The position numbers and the translations under genes were made by a program. The notes below the pieces were generated by a model that was given only the letters and a program-made list of their open reading frames with translations, searched no databases and had not been told where the DNA came from. Shown here piece after piece: positions 1-5,538 of a DNA stretch of 12,486 nucleotides. The stretch is taken from assembly GCA_012974295.1 (NCBI GenBank), contig JAAXQM010000141.1, forward strand, positions 1-12,486, written 5' to 3'. How positions within the stretch are numbered: position 1 is the first letter of the stretch; each line of letters starts with the position of its first letter. The DNA is from Dehalococcoidales bacterium. Its GTDB lineage: Bacteria; Chloroflexota; Dehalococcoidia; E44-bin15.

Positions 1-1202
1 CTGCTCCATTGCTTCTTGTGAAGGAGATGGTGCTCCGGGTAGCGGAATGTGTGCCGTGCTGCTGGGAGTTTTTGAGCCAAGCTTGTGACAAACCAGGTTC
101 ACCGTATCCTCCGCGATGGCACGATATGCTGTTATCTTGCCACCTAATACGGAGATCAAGCCGCCCACACCATCTGTTTTCTCATGATCTACAACCTCGT
201 ATTTCCTGGATAGATCTCTCGTACTTCGGCTTCCCGAATCAGCCAGGGCCCGTAACCCTGCCATGGTATATAATACGTTCCCCAATTCTAAACTGGGGAA
301 GGCTTCATGCACGCCTTCGATCACATAGACGACGTCCTCCATCGTGGCTTCCACGATATCCGGGTCCCCGGAATACTCTGTGTCCGTTATCCCTATCAGG
401 GAGTAGTCCATCCAGGGAATGATAAAGAAGTGCGTCCCCTTGGCGATGGAGAACATAGCTACAGCGTGGCGGGAGATTTGAGGTGTAATGATATGAATAC
501 CTTTACTGCGGCGCATGGCAGGTGACTGTCCGGCACCCATCATCTTGAGTACCGAGTCTACCCAGTGACCCGTAGCGTTTACCACGAGGTGTCCACGCAG
601 CTCATACGCCTCCCCCGACAGGGTGTCGCGTACATGCACCCCGGAGAGAGAGCTACCTTCTCTCAGGACACCAGTAACCTCTGTATAGTTAACTGCAGAG
701 GCGCCGAGTTCTGCAGCTGCAATGACGTTCTCCAAACAAAGCCGCTCCACAAAGGGGGACTGGCAGTCATAATAGAGATAAGATCCCTTGAGCCCCTTCA
801 GTTCCAGGTCTGGCTCCATTTCTATAGTCTCATGGCGGGTAAGACGCTGGCGGGAAGGAAGGGACTTGCCGAATGCGAGCAGATCGTACAGGGGCAGCCC
901 GAACGCCATTGCCATCCGCTGAGAGGTACTGTTTATCGGTACAATAAAAGGGCAGGGATGCACCAGGTGGCTGGCAATAGAAAGAAGTATCTCCCGCTCC
1001 CGGAGACCCTGACGCACAAGACTGAAATCATAATGTTGCAGGTATCGCAACCCCCCATGAATAAGTCGCGACGAGCGGGACGTTGTACCAGAAGCGAAAT
1101 CATTCTTCCAGCGTCCCGAGCGATACCGGCACCCATAATGCCTCCTCCCACGACAATGAGATCGAAGGTTTCCGATGTTAGAGCATCAAAGTCCCTTTTC
1201 AT
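1..1202 (-). pseudogene. glpD: Glycerol-3-phosphate dehydrogenase (GlpD/GlpA family), frame-disrupted, 3' end beyond window
   Basis: The family oxidises sn-glycerol-3-phosphate to dihydroxyacetone phosphate with FAD, usually at the membrane with electrons passing to quinone. The start at 1202 opens a typical N-terminus with the dinucleotide-binding glycine motif GGGIMGAG at residues 19-26, followed by IARDA. At 1108-1109 the frame breaks. A second frame opens at 1107 with KNDFASGTTSRSSRLIHGG, the next conserved block of the family, and stays free of stops for 369 codons to the window edge, including NATGHWVDS and the SKGIHIITP and GGKITAYRAIAED blocks. About 11 codons of the first beta-alpha-beta unit are missing and the net loss is not a multiple of three (31 nt fits best). 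A GAAAAGG-like ribosome site lies about 7 nt before ATG. The clean downstream frame means the lesion is recent or an assembly error. Family assignment is firm; glpD versus glpA is not. Confidence 0.85.
1108..1109 (-). other. Deletion/frameshift junction inside glpD-like gene
   Basis: Reading leftward on the minus strand, the N-terminal frame ends its family match at Ala31 (codon 1112-1110). The two bases GG at 1109-1108 are left over, and the downstream frame begins with AAG at 1107. Family alignment from memory expects roughly ALRGLKxxLVE between these blocks, so a short segment has been lost here. Confidence 0.75.
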
Positions 1203-1330
1203 AGTGGTTACCTTTTCTTGGCTACCGTTGGGAGAGCTATTACTTATCTATCAAAGTGAATCTCGCTGCTAACATCATCTTACCATGATCCTAGCATCTA
1301 CCACCTAGTAGCCTTTGCCTTGTGGCATCA

Positions 1331-1348
1331 CTTTCACCGGGTTGAAAG
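1331..1348. repeat. Inverted repeat downstream of wrbA
   Basis: CTTTCA and TGAAAG form perfect 6-bp arms around the loop CCGGGT, 24 nt beyond the wrbA stop and followed on the plus strand by a tandem AAAGCGTC repeat. There is no T-tract in the wrbA direction, so it may be a weak transcript-end hairpin rather than a canonical terminator. Confidence 0.35.
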
Positions 1349-1371
1349 CGTCAAAGCGTCATAGTTAATGA

Positions 1372-1980
1372 TCAGGCTAGCCTGGAAGCAATAGTAGCCA
1401 CATGGCGTCCTTGGAAACGAGCAATTTCAAGCTCGTTTTCGCTGGGCATCCGGCTGCCATCGGGACCCGCTATGGTAGACGCACCATAGGGGCTTCCTCC
1501 CGTGATTTCATCCATCGCCATCTGTCTCTTTTCCGAATAGGGAACCCCGACAATTATCATCCCGTGATGTAACAGAGTGATATGAAAACTCGTGATGGTG
1601 GTTTCCTGACCTCCGTGCTGTAGACCGGTGGATGTGAAGACGCTCCCCACCTTACCGACGAGGGCGTTCTGAGCCCATAAGAGGCCCGTTTGATCTAAGA
1701 AGTTGCGCATCTGGGCACACATGTTTCCAAACCGAGTTGGCGTTCCGAAGATCACAGCATCAGCGTCAGCCAGGTCTTCTGGCTTGGCAATGGGAATGTG
1801 TCCAAATACAGACCGTGCCTGTTTAGCTCCTGAGCGTTCCAGAATGTCATCAGGTACCAGTTCTGGCACCTGCAGCATCTGTACCTCAGCACGGTGTACT
1901 TCCCGCGCTCCCTCTGCAACGGCTTCGGCCATGCGATATGTATGGCCGTACATACTGTAAAATACTACTTTAACTTTCAT
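1372..1980 (-). CDS. wrbA: NAD(P)H:quinone oxidoreductase, WrbA family flavoprotein
   Basis: WrbA proteins are cytosolic FMN enzymes that reduce quinones by two electrons, limiting semiquinone and oxidative damage. The 202-residue product has the usual length (about 200). It carries the FMN phosphate loop SMYGHTYRMA at residues 9-18, the family blocks FGTPTRFGNM and MRNFLDQTGLLW, the flavin-contact stretch TSTGLQHGGQETT, LLHHGMIIVG, and the C-terminal GGSPYGASTIAG and DGSRMPSENELE blocks. The start is supported by AAGGAG 9 nt upstream of ATG and a well-placed promoter at 2011-2039. The gene is transcribed away from the neighbouring metal-efflux gene, and the broken glpD lies 169 nt downstream on the same strand. 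Nothing in the sequence is abnormal for the family; it looks intact and functional. Confidence 0.95.
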   Translation of the reverse strand: MKVKVVFYSMYGHTYRMAEAVAEGAREVHRAEVQMLQVPELVPDDILERSGAKQARSVFGHIPIAKPEDLADADAVIFGTPTRFGNMCAQMRNFLDQTGLLWAQNALVGKVGSVFTSTGLQHGGQETTITSFHITLLHHGMIIVGVPYSEKRQMAMDEITGGSPYGASTIAGPDGSRMPSENELEIARFQGRHVATIASRLA

Positions 1981-2010
1981 GGGTGCATTCTCCTTGATTA
2001 TAGTAGTGAC

Positions 2011-2039
2011 ATCCTAGATGACAGAGAGACTGTTGTCAA
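2011..2039 (-). promoter_or_regulatory. Sigma70-like promoter of wrbA
   Basis: On the minus strand there is a perfect -35 TTGACA (2034-2039), a 17-nt spacer and a -10 TAGGAT (2011-2016, 4 of 6 consensus), 30 nt before the wrbA start. A dyad, TGACA at 2019-2023 and TGTCA at 2034-2038 with a 10-nt spacer, overlaps the -35 and could be a repressor site. Confidence 0.6.
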
Positions 2040-2132
2040 TAGTAATTCAATGAAGAAATATAGACGGTGACACGCTAATCAGAAGTTAATGGGTACACGT
2101 TGGAGTGTTTTAAGTGCCATAAAGTTAATTGT

Positions 2133-2153
2133 ATAGTAGACCAGAACTACTAT
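2133..2153. promoter_or_regulatory. 21-nt dyad, candidate operator between wrbA and CDF exporter
   Basis: ATAGTAG and CTACTAT are perfect 7-bp arms around a 7-nt spacer. The 8-mer TATAGTAG that includes the left arm also occurs at 1999-2006, just before the wrbA ribosome site. The arrangement suits a dimeric regulator acting on one or both divergent genes; the regulator is unknown. Confidence 0.45.
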
Positions 2154-2157
2154 TGTA

Positions 2158-2171
2158 CTGAATTAATTCAG
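2158..2171. promoter_or_regulatory. Perfect 14-nt palindrome upstream of CDF exporter
   Basis: CTGAATTAATTCAG is identical to its reverse complement. It lies 4 nt after the 2133-2153 dyad and about 75 nt before the exporter start, directly upstream of the weak candidate promoter at 2176-2204. Metal exporter genes are often controlled by dimeric metal sensors binding such sites; that link is inference. Confidence 0.45.
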
Positions 2172-2175
2172 ACCC

Positions 2176-2204
2176 TTGCTTGGATTGTGGTCCTGTTGTA
2201 GCAT
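2176..2204 (+). promoter_or_regulatory. Possible promoter of CDF exporter
   Basis: TTGCTT (2176-2181), a 17-nt spacer and TAGCAT (2199-2204) form a weak sigma70-like pair about 40 nt before the start codon. The spacing is right but both boxes are poor matches. Confidence 0.25.
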
Positions 2205-2243
2205 TGGAATGTGGAGATCCGAGTTAATTCGAGTGGAATATAA

Positions 2244-3188
2244 GTGATGCATTCACACGGTAGCGGCCGAAACGTTGCGAGCAAGCTCAAGATAGGAGCC
2301 TTGCTCGCTGTGTGTATTCTTATTGCCGAGCTCGTTGGCGGGTATCTTTCAAATAGCCTAGCGCTAATCAGTGATGCAGGACATGTGTTTGCAGACTTCG
2401 GAGCTCTCGCGTTCAGTTGGTATGGAGTTACACAAGCACAGCGGCCATCTAGCAGTAGAATGACATTTGGTTATCATAGGATTGGAGTTGTGGTCGCCAT
2501 TGTGAATGCGGTCACCATCTTTATAATAGCGGGAGTCATATGGTACGAGGCTTATCGCCGGATACAGGATCCCCCAGAGGTAAATAGTCCGATCATGCTG
2601 TCGATCGCAGTGGTTGGTCTTATTGCCAATTTATTCGTAGTATGGTGGCTCCAGAGCGATCAACGGCGAAACATTAACGTGCGTAGCGCCTATTGGCATT
2701 CGCTCGGGGACGCTATAGCATCGATAGGGGTGATCCTAGCTGCAGTCATCATTCTCGCCACGGGGTGGTACCTGGCAGACCCGATTATCAGTATTGTTAT
2801 TGGCATAATCATTGTGTTTGCCGCCTGGCGTATTTTGAAGGACGGTATAAGAGTTCTTCTAGAGGCCGCCCCTCAACATGTGAACACGGATGAGATGATT
2901 GCTACCATAAACGAGCTGCCGGGGGTTAAGAATGTTCACGATGTGCATGTTTGGAGCATCACGCCGGAGCTACACGCTATGAGCTCCCACATCATGATCG
3001 ATGACATCTCCTCCCTAGAGATGACCAGTATTCGCAACAGGGTTACCGATTTACTAAGGCAGCAATTTGGTATCCACCACGTGACTCTCCAGATGGAAAC
3101 CGAGCACTGCGATGAGAATAACGTCTATTGCTCCCTCCGACCTTCACCCACAGCCGAAGGCGATAGCGACCAGCTAGCGGATCATTAA
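2244..3188 (+). CDS. czcD: Cation diffusion facilitator (CDF) zinc/cobalt/cadmium exporter, CzcD/ZitB type
   Basis: CDF proteins are dimeric inner-membrane antiporters that expel Zn2+ and similar ions in exchange for protons. The 314-residue product has a short His-containing N-terminus (HSHGSG), six hydrophobic segments between about residues 15 and 205, and a cytoplasmic C-terminal domain. The transport-site motifs are present: SDAGHVFAD in TM2 (D44, H47, D51) and HSLGDAIAS in TM5 (H152, D156). The C-terminal domain has the subfamily block HDVHVWSITPELHAMSSH and ends in a tail with HHVTLQMETEHCD, a possible cytoplasmic metal site. The start may be GTG at 2244 or ATG at 2247; GAGTGG at 2231-2236 is better spaced for the ATG. 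Substrate specificity among Zn, Co and Cd cannot be read from sequence alone. The gene is divergent from wrbA and convergent with the ThDP enzyme gene. Confidence 0.93.
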   Translation: MMHSHGSGRNVASKLKIGALLAVCILIAELVGGYLSNSLALISDAGHVFADFGALAFSWYGVTQAQRPSSSRMTFGYHRIGVVVAIVNAVTIFIIAGVIWYEAYRRIQDPPEVNSPIMLSIAVVGLIANLFVVWWLQSDQRRNINVRSAYWHSLGDAIASIGVILAAVIILATGWYLADPIISIVIGIIIVFAAWRILKDGIRVLLEAAPQHVNTDEMIATINELPGVKNVHDVHVWSITPELHAMSSHIMIDDISSLEMTSIRNRVTDLLRQQFGIHHVTLQMETEHCDENNVYCSLRPSPTAEGDSDQLADH

Positions 3189-3389
3189 CTACTCTGAACA
3201 AAGCAATCACAAATCATAATCCCACCTGCCTACGGCAAACGCGCCCGAGCGCAGCCCTCAGAGTAAACCGACGATAACGGGCCGACTGACGGACAGCAGG
3301 CGGGGCGGAAACGGAGGGGAGGGGAATGTGGTGCTGAAGGCGAGCAGGAGCGAAGCCGCCAAATTGAATGTATGGTCGCTTAAACAAAA
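3189..3389. other. GC-rich non-coding stretch between convergent genes
   Basis: No coding frame with family character is visible. From about 3228 to 3362 the base composition is markedly richer in G+C than the flanking genes. It includes a small dyad GCGC-CCGA-GCGC at 3241-3252 and an inverted pair ACTCTGA (3191-3197) and TCAGAGT (3258-3264). No T-tract terminator was found for either convergent gene. It could be a remnant of an inserted element. Confidence 0.4.
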
Positions 3390-3875
3390 TCAGCTACTAA
3401 TGAATCTTCTCGGATCGGTATCTATGTCTACAATAACTGGCTTGTCCGACGATAGTGCGTTTTCAATAGAACGATCGAGCTCCTTAGGATCCGTCACCTT
3501 AATTCCGATTCCGCCACAGTTGCGTGCAAATTCCGCAAAATCGCAGTTGTACAGGTCTGTCTGCCAATTATGATAATTCTCAACCTTCTGTTCCTGCATA
3601 ATCATACCGAGTTGCTTGTTGTTAAAGAGTATAATCTTAACGGGCAATTCATATTTCACAGCAGTAAGGAAGTCACCCATTACCATTGAGAACCCTCCAT
3701 CACCTGTAATACATACAACCTGTTTATCTGGATATGCAACCTGTGCAGCCATAGCTCCGGGCAACCCAGCACCCATTGAAGCTAAATAACCTGACATGAC
3801 CATTTTCTGAGTTTGTTTCATCCAGAAATTCCTGCCAAACCACCAGCTGTTCTCTCCTACGTCTAAGGAAATCAC
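3390..3875 (-). CDS. C-terminal part of rubredoxin-ThDP enzyme (pyruvate oxidase/acetolactate synthase-like)
   Basis: This is the ThDP-binding (PP) domain of the gene that starts at 5077, separated from it by the frameshift at 3931-3934. It carries the diphosphate/Mg2+ motif GDG (58-60 of this fragment) followed 25 residues later by NN (85-86), and the pyruvate-oxidase-like blocks MVMSGYLASMGAGLPGAM and FNNKQLGMIMQEQKVE. It ends in DTDPRRFISS, a normal family terminus. The frame is already open upstream of 3875 and reads PIRPQYIIKVLNDRISS in continuity with the family pattern. No ribosome site precedes the nominal GTG at 3875, so it is not expected to be translated alone. Joining the two frames gives about 562 residues. 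Confidence 0.85.
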   Translation of the reverse strand: MISLDVGENSWWFGRNFWMKQTQKMVMSGYLASMGAGLPGAMAAQVAYPDKQVVCITGDGGFSMVMGDFLTAVKYELPVKIILFNNKQLGMIMQEQKVENYHNWQTDLYNCDFAEFARNCGGIGIKVTDPKELDRSIENALSSDKPVIVDIDTDPRRFISS

Positions 3876-3925
3876 AGCGTCACTGCTTATTCTATCGTTC
3901 AGTACTTTGATTATGTATTGCGGTC

Positions 3926-5077
3926 TTATAGGGGTTCTAGATGCATCCGCTTCTCAGCTTCAGTGAGTTTAGGTATGAGTTCAGCACTGTTGCCCCATAA
4001 TCCAACCTCTACAGGGTAATTCTTAGCTATCATCATTGGATCTATATCTATCTGTATTATTCTCTTTTGTGGTATTTGGGTCATATCGGAGAATGATGAT
4101 CCAATCACTATCAATAAGTCGCTCTCTCGCACTAGCTTAGCAGCAGCAGTCGATCCAATTGTCCCATGGCTTCCTACATACAGTTCATTATCTTCATCAA
4201 TGACGCCCTTCCCTCGAAATGTAGTCGCAATAGGGGAGGAAATTTTTTCAGCAAGCTGCAATAGTTTGATACCCTGGCCTATAGCACCAAATCCTGAAAT
4301 TATTACGGGCCTTTTCGCATTATTGATCACAGAAGCCGCGTCCTTAATAAGATGATCGCACTGTAAGATATTTCTGTTGGGGATTCTCCCTTGCATAGGC
4401 AACACGTCCGCTTCATGTGGAAGTTTCTGCAAATCATTGGGTACGCTAATGTGTGAAACGCCTCTATCAACCAAAGCATGCTTGATTGCTAGCGTAATCA
4501 ATCTTGTTGTCTGATCTTCCGACATAAGGATTTTATTGAATACACAGATAGGTTCAAAAAAGGAATGTTGATCTATTTCCTGAAATGATCCGGGACCAAT
4601 CAACTGCCTCTTTACTAATCCGGTTATAGCCAATACCGGAGCATGATCTAACTTGGCATCATACAGACCAGTAGCTAGGTTAACCGCACCAGGCCCTGCT
4701 ACAGTCAGACAGGCAGCTATATTTCCAGTGAGCTTTCCATAAGCGGATGCCATAAAAGCAGCTGTTTGCTCGTGTCGTACCTGGTAGTATTTTATTCTCG
4801 TATTTTTTCTGATAGCTTCCACTAATCCTAATGAGGATGTTCCAGGTATGCCGAAGACGTAATTTATTCCCCACTCTGCCATTTGTTCAACTAACACATC
4901 AGATACAGTCTTCTGTTTAGAAGGTATTTTCTCGCGATCTTCTGCTAGTGGTACAAAGGCAATTTTGAGAGCATTACATACTGGGCAAGTCCAATCATCT
5001 GCTAGTATTGAGAACTCCCTACCCTCTTTCGCTTCATCATATATGTAATTGCAAACGGTACATCTGAACTTCATCAT
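3926..5077 (-). CDS. N-terminal part of rubredoxin-ThDP enzyme fusion
   Basis: Residues 3-44 are a rubredoxin domain with the four iron ligands C6, C9, C31 and C34 in CxxC-NYIYD and DDWTCPVC contexts. From about residue 55 follows the pyrimidine-binding domain of a ThDP-dependent enzyme with VFGIPGTSSLG, the catalytic glutamate E103 in RHEQTAAFMASAYGK, GPGAVNLATGLYDA and GSFQEIDQHSFFEP. A central domain (about 235-375) contains PVIISGFGAIGQG and RIIQIDIDP. The pattern is closest to pyruvate oxidase and acetolactate-synthase-like enzymes acting on pyruvate. The rubredoxin suggests one-electron transfer to or from the active site, but this is inference. The reading stops at HLEPL because of the apparent lost base at 3931-3934. 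GAGGG about 7 nt before tandem ATG codons supports the start. The electron partner and true substrate are unknown. Confidence 0.88.
   Translation of the reverse strand: MMKFRCTVCNYIYDEAKEGREFSILADDWTCPVCNALKIAFVPLAEDREKIPSKQKTVSDVLVEQMAEWGINYVFGIPGTSSLGLVEAIRKNTRIKYYQVRHEQTAAFMASAYGKLTGNIAACLTVAGPGAVNLATGLYDAKLDHAPVLAITGLVKRQLIGPGSFQEIDQHSFFEPICVFNKILMSEDQTTRLITLAIKHALVDRGVSHISVPNDLQKLPHEADVLPMQGRIPNRNILQCDHLIKDAASVINNAKRPVIISGFGAIGQGIKLLQLAEKISSPIATTFRGKGVIDEDNELYVGSHGTIGSTAAAKLVRESDLLIVIGSSFSDMTQIPQKRIIQIDIDPMMIAKNYPVEVGLWGNSAELIPKLTEAEKRMHLEPL
3931..3934 (-). other. Frameshift site (C4 run) in rubredoxin-ThDP gene
   Basis: On the minus strand the sequence is GAA-CCC-CTA-TAA, ending the N-terminal frame. 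With one more C it would read GAA-CCC-CCT-ATA-AGA-CCG, giving EPPIRPQY and joining the two halves of the enzyme in frame. A single-base loss in a homopolymer run, or a sequencing error, explains it best. Confidence 0.75.
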
Positions 5078-5102
5078 AGATATCCCTCATCTTTATGTTC
5101 AA

Positions 5103-5116
5103 TACCAAACTTGGTA
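5103..5116. promoter_or_regulatory. 14-nt dyad upstream of rubredoxin-ThDP gene
   Basis: TACCAA and TTGGTA are perfect 6-bp arms with a 2-nt spacer, 26 nt before the tandem start codons. The position just upstream of the ribosome site suits an operator near the transcription start. No clear -10/-35 pair was recognised around it. Confidence 0.4.
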
Positions 5117-5260
5117 CATTGTGCTATGTTCATTGGTGTGCACATCGTAGATGCTTAGAAGGATGATGTCAATAGTTTCTCACAAGTAGAGACCAAATAC
5201 ATCCGCACCATAATCAGAAGTTATGGCGTCAATATCCTTAACTGAAGCTATAAAGGAAGC

Positions 5261-5301
5261 GCTGCCGCAGCCGCAAGCCCCGGGGCAAAGCCCCATCGGG
5301 C
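5261..5301. repeat. Chain of short GC-rich hairpins
   Basis: Four dyads are packed in 41 nt: GCTGC-C-GCAGC (5261-5271), GCCCCGGGGC (5277-5286), GGGGC-AAA-GCCCC (5282-5294) and GCCC-CATC-GGGC (5290-5301). The last three share arms and would be alternative structures. The stretch to about 5340 is much richer in G+C than its surroundings. It may be a REP-like or other mobile-element remnant; I do not recognise its family. Confidence 0.45.
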
Positions 5302-5364
5302 AAGGGAAGGCTACGCTGCAGGGTTGGTGGGGATAGGCTTTCAATATTTGGGGCAATAAGAGAA

Positions 5365-5388
5365 GGGCCACCCAGCGAAAGGTAGCCC
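5365..5388 (-). terminator. Possible terminator hairpin downstream of GT-GH130 gene
   Basis: On the minus strand GGGCTACC and GGTGGCCC pair over 8 positions with one mismatch around an 8-nt loop, followed by TTCTCTTATT. It lies 135 nt past the stop of the large glycosyltransferase-GH130 gene. The tail is only partly T-rich, so intrinsic termination is plausible but not certain. Confidence 0.4.
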
Positions 5389-5519
5389 CTTAAACTATTC
5401 ATGATTTGTATTAGAGCTTAAATCACCCTTGCACACTCTCCAGCACCTCTTGCGTCCCACGCAGCCAGTAGTCCATCCCCAGCATCGATATACAGCGTTC
5501 GATGGTTACCTCTTGGAAA
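5389..5519. other. Spacer between possible terminator and GT-GH130 stop
   Basis: No recognisable gene is seen. On the minus strand a short frame ends at about 5427 with the peptide MLGMDYWLRGTQEVLESVQG, which looks protein-like but is only 20 residues from its ATG and matches no family I know. Two imperfect 17-nt copies (5501-5517 and 5518-5534, 13 of 17 identical) sit side by side at the end of the GT-GH130 gene. Confidence 0.3.
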
Positions 5520-5538
5520 TGGTTACTCCTTGTAACCA
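5520..5538. repeat. Perfect hairpin spanning the GT-GH130 stop codon
   Basis: TGGTTAC and GTAACCA are 7-bp arms around a 5-nt loop. On the minus strand the loop reads AAGGA and the stop codon TAA falls in the 3' arm, so the mRNA end has an SD-like core presented in a loop. Its role, if any, is unknown. Confidence 0.45.

Noticed and set aside
565..1272. Plus-strand ORF of 235 aa opposite the glpD-like gene
   Set aside because: It is the shadow of a minus-strand frame whose translation matches GlpD over its whole length.
1351..1362. Tandem AAAGCGTC copies considered as part of an iteron or CRISPR-like repeat
   Set aside because: Only two short copies with no spacers or further units.
1703..1960. 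Plus-strand ORF opposite wrbA
   Set aside because: Low-complexity Ser/Ala/Arg product antisense to a clear WrbA frame.
3328..3573. Plus-strand ORF of 81 aa overlapping the 3' end of the ThDP gene
   Set aside because: Most of it is antisense to the conserved C-terminal ThDP domain and the rest falls in the GC-rich spacer.
5261..5301. GC-rich hairpins considered as an rRNA/tRNA fragment or intrinsic terminator
   Set aside because: No cloverleaf or conserved rRNA signature, and no T-tract follows on either strand.
5180..5371. Minus-strand ORF of 63 aa ending in AITSDYGADVFGLYL
   Set aside because: Its C-terminal third looks protein-like, but the rest runs through the GC-rich hairpin chain, it overlaps the candidate terminator, and I see no ribosome site or family match. 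It may be the tail of a lost gene.
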